Shown here: one piece after another, positions 1-8,745 of the stretch
How positions within the stretch are numbered: position 1 is the first letter of the stretch
How the letters are laid out: the number at the start of each line of letters is the position of its first letter
NCBI RefSeq assembly: GCF_026309355.1
Contig: NZ_JAPJZK010000001.1
Coordinates: 5,476,501 to 5,540,500 of the forward strand
Source: Spartinivicinus marinus
Lineage (GTDB): Bacteria; Pseudomonadota; Gammaproteobacteria; Pseudomonadales; Zooshikellaceae
Direction: 5' to 3'
Length of the DNA: 64,000 bases
Notes under the pieces: model-generated
What the model was told of the DNA's origin: nothing
The model's input: only the letters and a program-made list of their open reading frames with translations
The model's database searches: none
Position numbers and translations under genes: made by a program

Positions 1-176
1 AACTGGCATTAGCCTTACAGGCCAGTATTTTAATTAATGAGGGTGAATCCATCATTGCTGATGCATTTATTGCTGGCCGACTGGCAGAGCCACATTACCA
101 ATACGGTACGCTACCAGCATCTATTAATGCCGTTGCGATAATTGAGAGAGCCATGCCGCAGCTTGGTGATAAATAA
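1..176 (+). CDS. C-terminal end of an acyl-CoA dehydrogenase-like (AidB-type) protein, partial
   Basis: The window opens inside a plus-strand reading frame (codons in register from base 3) that encodes 57 residues and ends with TAA at 174-176. The visible part reads LALALQASILINEGESI, then an ADAFIAGRL stretch and a GTLPASINAVAIIERA ending. This resembles the C-terminus of acyl-CoA dehydrogenases of the AidB/isovaleryl-CoA dehydrogenase branch, where an ALALQA helix is followed by ADAF-x-x-SRL and a GTLP motif. These are flavoenzymes acting in fatty or amino acid catabolism or alkylation stress. Only the tail is visible, with no active-site residue, so the family call rests on motif resemblance alone. 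Confidence 0.5.
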   Translation, partial: LALALQASILINEGESIIADAFIAGRLAEPHYQYGTLPASINAVAIIERAMPQLGDK

Positions 177-216
177 TGATGATTAATAAAAAGTTTAAGT
201 TCATTATCGAGGGTTT

Positions 217-927
217 CTAAGTACGCATCACAATCACTTTAGTGCCTTTTAACCCATTGCCTGGTAACTCGATGAAGTCTTCGTTAAGCCATTTAGCATC
301 TTCGTGGAAGAGCCGGACGCAGCCATGACTGGCATGGTAGCCGGGTACGGTATCAGACCCGTGTAAGGCGAAGCCGCGGAAGAAAAACATACAATAGGGC
401 ATGGCGGCGCCTCCTCTAGGTAGCGGGTATTTAGAGGAAACACAGCCAGCGCCTTTTTTTCGAATGATAGAAAAATTACCGGCAGCCGTACGGCAGGGAC
501 GTTTTACATCTGGACACCAGGATTTACCACCAGAGAGAGGCCCCCAGCGAATTAAATTGCCATCAGGGCTATAAGCCCCCCAGGCGAGCCGATCTAAATT
601 AACCAATAATAGTTTTTGTTGGGGTGCTTCTATACGGTATTGGAAAGGAGAAACATCCATTAATTGCATTGAGTCAATATCATGGGGAATCGCAATAGTG
701 ACGCCTGGTCGCAATGGCGTATTCATCCGATTAAGGCGGCGAATAATATCTCGTTTTTCCGTTTCAGGAAATAAGCTGTACCAACTATCCCCTTTTTTAG
801 TAAGCACACATTTTACATGGTCATATTGACAAAAACGTTGACCGTAATACGCGCCATTCGCTGATGCGGTGATTGCCACCAGCAAGGTAAGGGGAGTCAG
901 CATTAAAGAAGCAATTTTAATCCACAT
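217..927 (-). CDS. L,D-transpeptidase family protein (YkuD domain), exported
   Basis: Residues 1-24 form a Sec signal peptide (hydrophobic run then ASANG). The C-terminal half is a YkuD (ErfK/YbiS/YcfS/YnhG) catalytic domain with the diagnostic HGSDTVPGYHASHGCVRLF motif; the nucleophile is Cys203 in SHGCVR. Residues about 30-95 look like a degenerate LysM-like peptidoglycan-binding segment (KKGDSWYSLF, then LRPGVTIAIP). The family forms 3-3 peptidoglycan cross-links or attaches proteins to peptidoglycan in the periplasm. Several extra cysteines (WCPDVKRPC, GAGCVS, YCMFF) could form disulfides. The gene stands alone and converges on the gene fragment at the left edge. The family is secure; whether it cross-links or anchors protein is not decidable here. 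Confidence 0.88.
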   Translation of the reverse strand: MWIKIASLMLTPLTLLVAITASANGAYYGQRFCQYDHVKCVLTKKGDSWYSLFPETEKRDIIRRLNRMNTPLRPGVTIAIPHDIDSMQLMDVSPFQYRIEAPQQKLLLVNLDRLAWGAYSPDGNLIRWGPLSGGKSWCPDVKRPCRTAAGNFSIIRKKGAGCVSSKYPLPRGGAAMPYCMFFFRGFALHGSDTVPGYHASHGCVRLFHEDAKWLNEDFIELPGNGLKGTKVIVMRT

Positions 928-1281
928 CGCTACTACTCTGCATCTTGCTGAATTGCTAACCAGGGTATTGTCAAACCAACATTTGTTGGTGTTGAACTTC
1001 CCCCTTAAGTCATTTGCTACCTTGATGACTTATTACCCTGTTAGATAATAGATTGTAGAACAAGTTTCTAAAATTTGTAGGTAAGGGTTTTTATATTACC
1101 GAATAGCAGTGATAAAATAACTAATTATTATTGGACGAAAATACTTTGTAAGTACTAATAAACAGCAAACAATTATTAGAGGTGCCCTAAAGAGTAAGAT
1201 GAGGTATGCTTATGCTTTAAAATAATATGTCCTGTTGTTATGGATAAAAATAATAATTAACTTTTTAAATAAGGAATAATA
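928..1281. other. Intergenic region between divergent genes
   Basis: This 354-bp AT-rich gap separates the divergent L,D-transpeptidase and S37 peptidase genes and should hold both promoters. The recognisable content is one copy of the dispersed motif CAATTATTAGAGGTGCCCTAA at 1170-1190 and the ribosome-binding site AAGGAATAATA just before the ATG at 1282. I see no coding potential or hairpin terminator. Confidence 0.6.
1170..1190 (+). repeat. Dispersed motif CAATTATTAGAGGTGCCCTTAA, copy 1
   Basis: Reads CAATTATTAGAGGTGCCCTAA. Related copies lie at 13631, 33529, 38898, 45909, 47961, 54355 and 57966. It lies about 90 bp upstream of the S37 peptidase start. Confidence 0.7.
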
Positions 1282-2688
1282 ATGTCAAGGATGGACATCA
1301 GCATAAGTACATTATTAGCTGTGTTATTTTCCAGCTTGCTTTTTATTAGCACCTCTCAAGCAGACAGCCAGGATATACTGGCTTATTTACAATCACTGCA
1401 AGGAATGGAAGCGGAAGAACTAACAGACCCGCCTGAGGGGTATCGTTATTTTTTGCTTAACTATGAACAGCCCATTAATCATTTGCGGCCCTGGGAGGGA
1501 AGTTTTAAACAGCGAATGATATTGCTCCATCGCTCTTCAGCTGCGCCCACTGTATTAGCGACAAATGGCTATTATTCATCAGTGAGTACCTACCGTTATA
1601 ATCTGACACGGATTTTAGGTGCCAACCAATTAAAAGTGGAACACCGTTATTTTGCTGAGTCGAGGCCAGAGCCGTTGGATTGGCAACATTTAACGATCAG
1701 ACAGGCTGCAGCTGACCACCATCGTATTGTGGCAGCCATTCGCCCTTTCTATCAGGGGAAGTGGGTATCTCGAGGCAGCAGTAAAGGGGGCATGACAGCG
1801 TTGTATCATCGTCGTTTTTACCCTAATGATGTAGATGGCACAGTAGCAAACGTTGCACCGCTCAGCTTTGGTCGGCTGGATCATCGTTATGTGACCTTTC
1901 AAAATCGAGTGGGGGAGCGCAGTTGTCGGCAGGCGCTAAAGCGCTATCAGCGGCATTTATTGGAACGCCGTGAATCGATGAAAGCATTAATCAGTGATTA
2001 TGCCAAAGAGCAGAACTGGCAGTTCAGTGTACCTGGTGGTTTAGATCAGGTATTAGATTACACTGTGGCAGAATTATATTTTCAGTTTTACCAATATGGT
2101 TCCTTTGACAATTGTCATGACATTCCAGATGCTCAGGCCACTGATGAGGCATTATTTGAATTTATGAAAGAGTGGGGACCACTGTCATTTATGACTGATG
2201 TTGGCATTAAAACATTTGAACCCTATTTTTATCAGGCTATTTCCCAATTTGGTTATCCTAAATTATTAACCCGTCATTTAAAAGACTTACTGTTGTATGA
2301 CCCTAATGATTATCGAGTGTATGTGTCTGAGTGGCCAGAGCCTTTTGATTGGCATGCGATGTGGGATGTTGCTCAATGGGTGGCTTTTAACAGCCGCCAT
2401 GTTATGTTGATTTATGGTGAAATTGATCCTTGGACAGCGGCAGCATTTTTCTTACCTGACTCAACCTACCGAAGCACTTATAAATTTATGGTAGCCAACG
2501 GTAATCATGGGGCTAATATTACAACCTTAAATTCACAAGATCGCAAACATGCTGATCAGATGTTGAAGCGTTGGACTGGTGTTAACCCCATCAAAATAGA
2601 AACCCTTGATGAACAAAATGAAGGGTATGATGAAGACCTATACCCCTACTTAACTATCAACGGCGGATTCAACAAATATATTAAATAG
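1282..2688 (+). CDS. Secreted S37-family (PS-10 type) serine aminopeptidase
   Basis: The 468-residue product starts with a signal peptide (about residues 1-27, cleavage near SQA-DS). The body matches peptidase family S37, the Streptomyces PS-10/tripeptidyl aminopeptidase type. It has the nucleophile elbow RGSSKGGM (Ser167), an acid in YGEIDPWTAAAF and a terminal histidine in ANGNHGANI, in an alpha/beta hydrolase order. The family releases short peptides, often after proline, from the N-termini of extracellular proteins. The ribosome-binding site AAGGAATAATA supports the ATG at 1282. A perfect 13-bp stem terminator follows at 2704-2737, so the gene is monocistronic. With the M60 and M64 peptidases it suggests extracellular protein digestion. 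S28 is the main alternative family, but motif and length fit S37 better. Confidence 0.85.
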   Translation: MSRMDISISTLLAVLFSSLLFISTSQADSQDILAYLQSLQGMEAEELTDPPEGYRYFLLNYEQPINHLRPWEGSFKQRMILLHRSSAAPTVLATNGYYSSVSTYRYNLTRILGANQLKVEHRYFAESRPEPLDWQHLTIRQAAADHHRIVAAIRPFYQGKWVSRGSSKGGMTALYHRRFYPNDVDGTVANVAPLSFGRLDHRYVTFQNRVGERSCRQALKRYQRHLLERRESMKALISDYAKEQNWQFSVPGGLDQVLDYTVAELYFQFYQYGSFDNCHDIPDAQATDEALFEFMKEWGPLSFMTDVGIKTFEPYFYQAISQFGYPKLLTRHLKDLLLYDPNDYRVYVSEWPEPFDWHAMWDVAQWVAFNSRHVMLIYGEIDPWTAAAFFLPDSTYRSTYKFMVANGNHGANITTLNSQDRKHADQMLKRWTGVNPIKIETLDEQNEGYDEDLYPYLTINGGFNKYIK

Positions 2689-2703
2689 CCAAATAAATAA
2701 CAT

Positions 2704-2737
2704 AAAAAGAGTAAACTAAGTCACGTTTACTCTTTTT
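2704..2737 (+). terminator. Rho-independent terminator of the S37 peptidase gene
   Basis: AAAAAGAGTAAAC (2704-2716) pairs perfectly with GTTTACTCTTTTT (2725-2737) around an 8-nt loop, and the 3' arm ends in a T run. The A/T symmetry allows bidirectional function. Confidence 0.85.
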
Positions 2738-3111
2738 GTGATAGAGGTAACACTGAAAATATGGGGTTAATCATTATCAGGGCTACCTTTATTTTATATC
2801 ACAAGTAATATATTCAAAAAATTTACAGCTTTTATGTGATGGCTTGTACAAAACTCCACTCTATTGAATGTGATTTGAACACTTAGTTATCAGTATATAA
2901 GTTTAATCAATGTTTAAAAAATGTTGGGTTACTCTAAATTTTACAGCTATTTAAAAGTCGTATTGGTTAATGGGTATAAAAGTACTCTTTTATGCTTGTT
3001 TTATAAAAAAGCCTATATAAAATAACGGGTTATAATTGTTGGCATTGGTCTTGCTCTAAAGGCATCCATGATTAGGAAGTGCAATAAAACCTATATATGG
3101 AAGGTCATATA
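2738..3111. other. AT-rich intergenic region upstream of the PEP-CTERM gene
   Basis: About 370 bp with no reading frame of coding character and no repeat that I recognise. It must contain the promoter of the PEP-CTERM gene. The only clear signal is the ribosome-binding site GGAAGG at 3099-3104. Confidence 0.5.
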
Positions 3112-3648
3112 ATGAGCAAAACAATTTTTCAAAAAAGTAAAAAAGCATTAACAATCGCTGCTGCTGTAACAGCTTTACTTGCATCACAAAGCGGTTTAGC
3201 TGCTATTTTAAGTGGGGATTATAACATTAATGCTAACCGTCAAGGTGCTCAAACCTTTAAGTGGGATGGTGGTAATACTGCAACTATTAGTGGGCGTCAT
3301 AACAACTTAGGTTATACGATTCAATACCACAACGTTAGGGTTTTTAAGCATACCAACAATGTTGATTGGTTGATCGCTTCAACTGGTAGGATTACTTACA
3401 ATAATGGCTATAGCCATACTGTTGGAAGGCATCAATATGGTAGAGCTGGTCAAAATGCGCTTTATTTATTTGGTAATAATAATACCATTCATAACTGGAC
3501 AAGAAGTTTACCTGGCGTAGACCTTCACTCTAAAGTAACTTATGTTCCAACACCTAAGCCTCCTGTACCTGTTCCTGCACCTGCTTCAATTTTACTAATG
3601 GGTTTAGGCTTAGCGGGCGCTGGCTTACTCAAAAAGAAGAAAAAATAA
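3112..3648 (+). CDS. PEP-CTERM sorting domain-containing protein
   Basis: A 178-residue exported protein. The N-terminus has a signal peptide with a long basic n-region and AxA-type cleavage (SQSGLAA). The middle is Asn/Gly/Tyr/His-rich and beta-like (repeated NN, YNNGY, GNNNTIHNW). The C-terminus is a PEP-CTERM signal: VPVPAPAS, a hydrophobic helix ILLMGLGLAGAGLL, then five lysines instead of the usual arginines. PEP-CTERM proteins are processed by exosortase EpsH/XrtA and attached to the surface or released with exopolysaccharide. An earlier in-frame ATG at 3097 overlaps the GGAAGG ribosome-binding site, so I take ATG 3112, spaced 7 nt from it. A second PEP-CTERM candidate is at 55501. No exosortase lies in the window. 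Confidence 0.82.
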   Translation: MSKTIFQKSKKALTIAAAVTALLASQSGLAAILSGDYNINANRQGAQTFKWDGGNTATISGRHNNLGYTIQYHNVRVFKHTNNVDWLIASTGRITYNNGYSHTVGRHQYGRAGQNALYLFGNNNTIHNWTRSLPGVDLHSKVTYVPTPKPPVPVPAPASILLMGLGLAGAGLLKKKKK

Positions 3649-3676
3649 GTAATTACGCAATAAGCTTTACGCTTAA

Positions 3677-3735
3677 CAGAGCCTGTTGCCATTCGCTTGA
3701 ATGGCAACCTTTCAAATATGGATCAACAGGCTCTG
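3677..3735 (+). terminator. Two overlapping, mutually exclusive hairpins downstream of the PEP-CTERM gene
   Basis: An outer 12-bp stem pairs CAGAGCCTGTTG (3677-3688) with CAACAGGCTCTG (3724-3735). An inner 10-bp stem pairs GTTGCCATTC (3685-3694) with GAATGGCAAC (3699-3708). Both need GTTG at 3685-3688, so they cannot form fully at once. No long T run follows, so the role may be mRNA stability or attenuation rather than simple termination. Confidence 0.55.
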
Positions 3736-3779
3736 GTATGTATGTCTAGCGTACTTTCTAATCTACTGCATTTATTATT

Positions 3780-3801
3780 GCCTGCTAATTAGCAGGCTTT
3801 T
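3780..3801 (+). terminator. Palindromic terminator-like element
   Basis: A perfect 18-bp palindrome, GCCTGCTAATTAGCAGGC (3780-3797), is followed by TTTT. It is probably the true terminator of the PEP-CTERM transcript, or a bidirectional one for the converging M60 gene. Confidence 0.6.
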
Positions 3802-3849
3802 CAGTATGTACTTCACGAATTTATTTTGATTTATACTCGTCGCTAGAAT

Positions 3850-3877
3850 AAAAAAAGCCCTGTAAATACAGGGCTTT
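3850..3877 (-). terminator. Terminator of the M60 peptidase gene
   Basis: AAAGCCCTGTA (3854-3864) pairs with TACAGGGCTTT (3867-3877). On the minus strand the stem is followed by a run of T (the A run at 3850-3856), so it fits as the terminator of the gene ending at 3903. Confidence 0.8.
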
Positions 3878-3902
3878 GACTTTATATGAGGGGCATTTTT
3901 AA

Positions 3903-6900
3903 TTAAATGCCGTATTGCCATAAAGGCTTTTTCGGCTTGGGTAGTTCCATGTGTGCTACTTGTTGTTTAGCATTTTCAGAGACTTCAATTTTCCACTTTT
4001 CAAAGAAACCACGTAAGTCTTCTTTCGCTATGGCTGAGCCTGTTATTAGCAAGTAATCAGCTGCAGACTGGTTTTTTGCTTTAGCATAACCACGCTGATG
4101 ATAATATTCACGGGTTTTGGTATATAGCTGAGTGTAAAAATCCCATCCATAAGCAAGTGTCAATTGATGGTAAAATACTAAACGCTCAAACGGTCCGGTA
4201 ATATCATCCCAACCTTGGCCTTCCTCTAACAGACCCGCTACTTTTTTATACGTCTGTGCAATTCGGTTAGCTTGACCAAATTGCTCTTGTTGATAGAGAG
4301 AAAATAAATTATTAGTAACTTCAACTGTACCTGGTAGCATCCAGTCACGCTGTTGATAGTTATGACCAACTTCATGATAAGGTCCCCAGCTTTTTACGTT
4401 ATCTAACTTCTGTAATTTAGCGGGCAGGTAAGCCATGATGGGATAACCCGAATGCATCCAGCCAGCACTAATAGTTAAATCAACATGATAACGGTTAGGT
4501 AAGCTTGGAGTACGGTGTGGAATAGCACCGTCTGTTGTTAAGCCCATTAATTTATAGGTGTTATTGGTAATTTGCTGCCAAGTTTTCGCATACGTTTCTA
4601 CATCAGAAATCTCTTGTAGCTGGTCTTTAGGTAAAAGCACGATCATATTACCACTATGGATTTCACCCCATGGTGCTGGATAATGCTTAATTGTACTGTT
4701 CCAGTCGCTATTGCTATGTTTCCCTAGTTTAAAATAAGGGGCTTTAACTGCACCTTGGACTATTAGCTGTGCCTGAGCATTGCGATAGTGTTTAGACTCA
4801 GTTGTGAAGTAAATCAGTCCACCATAAGGATTATTGATAACATTTTTACCAACGTTCAATTTTTGAGTGAAACTGACTTGTGGCGGACGTGGCCAACTAT
4901 CTTTGTTTTTAGTCGTAGCAATATTATCCGTATGGCCATTGACGCGAACTTCGATCTGGCTTGGTTGACCAGCTTTTATATGGCTATCAGATGGAGAATT
5001 CACTGTGATAACAATATTATCGCCGGCTTTGGCATATAACCCAGTACTTAACCAATAAGGGTTGGTTACACTGGTTTTTACCCAGCTACTGTGTTGCTGA
5101 TTAAAGTCAAAATTAATGGTTTCAGTCACTTTAGCTGCATCAGCTTGAACAGTTCCTAGTTGCTCATAACCATTAGCAGGTTTTTGATTTGGTTTTAAGC
5201 TTTTTGTAGCTGAATCAAGGTAGGCCATTATTTTTGTATATGGCTTACTGTTTATGTTATAGAGCTTATATTTAATCGCTTTAGTTTGGCTGTCTTCCGA
5301 TAGACCAAGGTTATTCATTGCGCTGTTTGGCAAGTTAGCTAGTGCGCTAGCTGCGCTGATAACGGTTTTATCAAAAGTTTCTGCTTCTTTTGATTGTTGC
5401 TTGCTATAGGGCAGGGGTTCTTTTCCTTCTTCAATGGCTTTAAACCATTTAAAGCGGTTGCTTAAGTTTGCTTCAAGCAGTTGTTGAAAATCTGGCTTAC
5501 TGCTGATGGAGTCTGTCCAATGCCAAGTGCCTTTCCATATAATTCCGGCTTTTGCAATTAAGTCTTGACCTTCAGCGGCTTTAAAGTTGATATCCCAGTT
5601 CCATACTTGGTGCCCCATCATTAGGCTACCACCTTGCTTAACATAGTTTGCAAGAATTTCTGCTTCCTTCGGGTCTTCAATTCTTGGGTTAACAATAGCA
5701 ACTGGATATACAGCTGGATTAAATAGCACTTTGTTACTGATAATATTATTAATTCGATGAGAGTTTATTTGAAAATTTTCATCAAAATCACCATACCACC
5801 ATTGAACTAGTACATTTAATTTCTCATTGCTGGAAGCAACAACCTTAGCATAATTATTTTGATTGCGCTCCGTTAACCAATGTAGTGAGTTCCGTACGAA
5901 TTGTGTCATATCAGCATTCGTTGACGAATTTTTTAAACTGCTCAGATAACTATGCAATTCACGGCCAAACACCATCATTCGGCCTTCACCATAACGGCCA
6001 GCAGCAATGGTTCCTTTTCCTTGATCAGGACTTTTTGCATGGACTAAAAAACCATTAAAATTATAAGCACTTAACTGGCTGATCCCAGAACCGGCATACT
6101 CAATTTTATCAATATTTTTATAAAGTGTGGCTAGGTCAGCTAGGTGAGAAATTTGTTGTGTTGATAAAAGTTTTGATGCTTCATTTAAACTGCTTACAGC
6201 TTCATCTACTGTAGTTTGAGTAAGCTTGGTTTTATTTAACAGGCTTTCTGCTGAATTTAATATACTTGTTAAAGTGGCTACATCATTTGGATAAAACTGA
6301 CCATTTGCAACACCAGTGTTAGCTTGCTTAATCACTTTTTTAGCTTGTTTAACTTTATTTTTTAGCGCGGTGGTATCAACGGTTGGTACGGTAGGCTTAT
6401 TCGTTTGATCTGTTGTAATAATGAGGGATGAAACAATATCATTCAGGCCATTAGCAACGAAACAACGGTTTTTACCAGTAAAATTCCAACGACGGCCTTT
6501 AAAGTTATCATGTTCATATAATTCTGCTGACATGCCTTTAGGTACTTTAATTGACGAAATATCATCATTTCGCATACCTAACCTACGCAACTGGCTAAGC
6601 GTATAACGGCCTGGCGCTAGGTTAACTTGATAGCCATTAAATCCGCAGTGCTTATAGATAGAGACTTGGCTGGACTGCTCAATTGTTTGGTTGCCACCCG
6701 TAGAACCGGTTGGCTCAGTTGTAGAAACTATTGACTGCCAGCGTTGATTAGAACCGCCGTGGTAAGTATAGGTGATGACTTTACCTGGCTCTGAGCCTGA
6801 TGCATCAAGGACCATACGAGGATTTGCCTTATTTTGGTAAACCCCGCTTACAGCTGACCATTTTTGGTGGGTGCCTTGGTGGCACTGCCATACAAAGGTT

Positions 6901-7199
6901 TCACTACCATTTTGAGGGTAGCGACCAGCTTCTAAACAAAAGTTTGTTGCTACTTGAGGGCGAATTCGGCCACGAAGGTCTTGGTGCCATAACTGTGATG
7001 TTAAGTTTTCACACTCGGCTAGCGTAACAGCACTGCCATTTCTTACAGGTAGTTGCTTTACTGTTAAGCACTGACCAGAGTGACCAACGTTAAGCTGTTG
7101 ATACTTCGCGTTACCAGCAGCAGCTACCTCCATTGCAACTAAATTTAGTGCAAATACTGTATATAAATTAATGGCTGAAATTAAGGAAGACTTCTTCAT
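3903..7199 (-). CDS. Secreted multidomain M60-like metallopeptidase with ricin-type lectin and crystallin-like domains
   Basis: A 1098-residue exported protein. In order: signal peptide (about 1-28); an R-type (ricin B) lectin domain at about 35-155 with QxW-type repeats (SQLWHQ, HQKWSA, NQRWQS); a beta/gamma-crystallin-like domain at about 178-262 (YKHCGFNGYQVNLAPG, then YEHDNFKGRRWNFTG); a helical FIVAR-like linker at about 280-350; and a C-terminal peptidase M60/enhancin-type domain whose zinc motif HEVGHNYQ lies near residue 942, with a downstream Glu in PGTVEVTNN as the likely third ligand. M60 enzymes cleave heavily glycosylated proteins such as mucins, and the lectin domain suits glycan targeting. 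A terminator lies at 3850-3877. The combination of a crystallin-like domain with M60 is unusual. Confidence 0.88.
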   Translation of the reverse strand: MKKSSLISAINLYTVFALNLVAMEVAAAGNAKYQQLNVGHSGQCLTVKQLPVRNGSAVTLAECENLTSQLWHQDLRGRIRPQVATNFCLEAGRYPQNGSETFVWQCHQGTHQKWSAVSGVYQNKANPRMVLDASGSEPGKVITYTYHGGSNQRWQSIVSTTEPTGSTGGNQTIEQSSQVSIYKHCGFNGYQVNLAPGRYTLSQLRRLGMRNDDISSIKVPKGMSAELYEHDNFKGRRWNFTGKNRCFVANGLNDIVSSLIITTDQTNKPTVPTVDTTALKNKVKQAKKVIKQANTGVANGQFYPNDVATLTSILNSAESLLNKTKLTQTTVDEAVSSLNEASKLLSTQQISHLADLATLYKNIDKIEYAGSGISQLSAYNFNGFLVHAKSPDQGKGTIAAGRYGEGRMMVFGRELHSYLSSLKNSSTNADMTQFVRNSLHWLTERNQNNYAKVVASSNEKLNVLVQWWYGDFDENFQINSHRINNIISNKVLFNPAVYPVAIVNPRIEDPKEAEILANYVKQGGSLMMGHQVWNWDINFKAAEGQDLIAKAGIIWKGTWHWTDSISSKPDFQQLLEANLSNRFKWFKAIEEGKEPLPYSKQQSKEAETFDKTVISAASALANLPNSAMNNLGLSEDSQTKAIKYKLYNINSKPYTKIMAYLDSATKSLKPNQKPANGYEQLGTVQADAAKVTETINFDFNQQHSSWVKTSVTNPYWLSTGLYAKAGDNIVITVNSPSDSHIKAGQPSQIEVRVNGHTDNIATTKNKDSWPRPPQVSFTQKLNVGKNVINNPYGGLIYFTTESKHYRNAQAQLIVQGAVKAPYFKLGKHSNSDWNSTIKHYPAPWGEIHSGNMIVLLPKDQLQEISDVETYAKTWQQITNNTYKLMGLTTDGAIPHRTPSLPNRYHVDLTISAGWMHSGYPIMAYLPAKLQKLDNVKSWGPYHEVGHNYQQRDWMLPGTVEVTNNLFSLYQQEQFGQANRIAQTYKKVAGLLEEGQGWDDITGPFERLVFYHQLTLAYGWDFYTQLYTKTREYYHQRGYAKAKNQSAADYLLITGSAIAKEDLRGFFEKWKIEVSENAKQQVAHMELPKPKKPLWQYGI

Positions 7200-7614
7200 A
7201 ACCGTTTAGGTCCTCGTCAAACAATAAAAACTTCAAGCTGCTGAGTGGTTCTCAGCAAGCTAACTTATTTCTCTTAACGGTCGTGTTGCTTTGAATAGGG
7301 CTTAGATAGCGCCGGTTTATGTTGTTTTTTTTATGTTGATAAAGTGATCGGGATTGTACGGATAGTGATCTTTTTGTAACGTGAACCAATTATCAGTGAC
7401 TGTTTGTCAACGCACTGATAGAGAAGTTAGTGTGATTTAGTTTGCATAAATTGAGTGATAGAAGTTTGCCAGGTACTTACAAACCTTAAGCCATAGTAGA
7501 AATTAAGACTTTAGTTAAATATTACTTATAAAGCTTTGAAGGCATGCTGGTGGCTTGTCGAAAAGCTAATAGCTATCTAATAATATGAATGGTTTTCTGG
7601 TGCGTTAGCGAGTA
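7200..7614. other. Intergenic region upstream of the M60 peptidase
   Basis: This 415-bp gap holds the M60 promoter and the 3' flank of the LysR gene. It has no coding potential. The one ordered element is an inverted repeat, TATCAGTG (7391-7398) and CACTGATA (7413-7420) with a 14-nt spacer, about 190 bp upstream of the M60 start. It could be an operator or a weak hairpin. Confidence 0.45.
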
Positions 7615-8520
7615 TCAAATAGGCTGGAATTTAATATTGATGTATTTTTCTAGATTATATTCCAAAATAAAATCAATAAAAGTGCGTTGTGCTTTTGGCA
7701 AATGAGTACGACTAGGGTAAAGCAAATAATAATGGTTGTCAGGGATTTCCCAGTCAGGTAACACCACTTCCAGTTGGTTGTTATTAATTTTATCAATGCA
7801 AATATAAGAGGGTAATAAGGCAATACCATCGCCTAATATTGCAGAGTTAAATAGAAATGAGATGCTGTTGCTCATCCATTCTGATGTCGGTTTGTGAATT
7901 CTTTTATTATTGCCTTTCTGTAACTGCCATATTGGTAATGACTGATGTTTTAAGCAGCGATGATTAATCAACAACTCAGGGGACTTGGGACGACCATATT
8001 GATTTAGGTAATCTGGAGCGGCAACTAATACACGACTGATGTTACCTAAATGACGGCTAATTAAATTAGAGTCATCCAGCTTTCCTGCTCGAAAAGCAAA
8101 ATCGAACCCTTGATCTATTAAGTCAACATATTCATCAGTGATAAAAAGCTCAAGCGTAATTTGTGAGTAGCGTTGACGGAAAGTATTAAATAATAGAGGC
8201 ATTAGGGAATGTGACGATACTTCAGGACAAGTAATGCGTAAGTTGCCTGTAGGATGCTCTTGCAGGCTGGTAATCGCGCGTCGCCCTTGGTTGGCTTGTT
8301 GTACCATTTGTTGACAATAGTTAAAAAATATCTCTCCAGCGCCAGTTAAGTGTATTTTACGGGTAGACCGATTAAGTAGCCTGACCCCTACTGCTGCTTC
8401 TAACTGTGCTACTTTTTGGCTGACTGTTGACTTGGGTATATTGAGCTTCTGACCTGCGGCAGTAAAACTACCCATTTCTACCACTGAGGCAAAGATAGCC
8501 ATTTCATCAAAACCTAACAT
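7615..8520 (-). CDS. LysR-family transcriptional regulator
   Basis: A 301-residue protein with an N-terminal winged helix-turn-helix (MAIFASVVEMGSFTAAGQKL, then IPKSTVSQKVAQLEAAVG and LLNRSTRKIHLTGAG) and a LysR substrate-binding domain (from about residue 90). The frame stays open upstream to a TTG at 8562, but homologues start close to FDEMAIF and the ATG at 8520 gives the usual length, so I choose that start. The gene is divergent from an MDR oxidoreductase at 8746, the classical LysR arrangement. A near-perfect palindrome at 8534-8553 sits just upstream of the chosen start and suggests autoregulation. The inducer is unknown. Confidence 0.9.
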   Translation of the reverse strand: MLGFDEMAIFASVVEMGSFTAAGQKLNIPKSTVSQKVAQLEAAVGVRLLNRSTRKIHLTGAGEIFFNYCQQMVQQANQGRRAITSLQEHPTGNLRITCPEVSSHSLMPLLFNTFRQRYSQITLELFITDEYVDLIDQGFDFAFRAGKLDDSNLISRHLGNISRVLVAAPDYLNQYGRPKSPELLINHRCLKHQSLPIWQLQKGNNKRIHKPTSEWMSNSISFLFNSAILGDGIALLPSYICIDKINNNQLEVVLPDWEIPDNHYYLLYPSRTHLPKAQRTFIDFILEYNLEKYINIKFQPI

Positions 8521-8533
8521 AAACTGCTCACTA

Positions 8534-8553
8534 TTGTTCGTATATATGAACAA
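8534..8553. promoter_or_regulatory. Palindrome, probable LysR operator
   Basis: TTGTTCGTATATATGAACAA is an inverted repeat with 9 of 10 pairs matching. It lies 14 nt upstream of the LysR ATG in the divergent intergenic region, as expected for an autoregulatory site. Confidence 0.6.
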
Positions 8554-8745
8554 AGTATACAAAAAATCTATCTTATAAGAACAATTGCGCTAGCCTACAA
8601 TGATTGCATTCTTTAATGACGGCAAAAGATGAGCACTCACTGCTTTGGTCATATTCAACGTTACCTAGAAGCAACCGCAGGTGCAGTAGCGCATTTTTCG
8701 TCATGGAAATGACCCAAGCAAAGCAATACAGATGAGGATAAGTGA

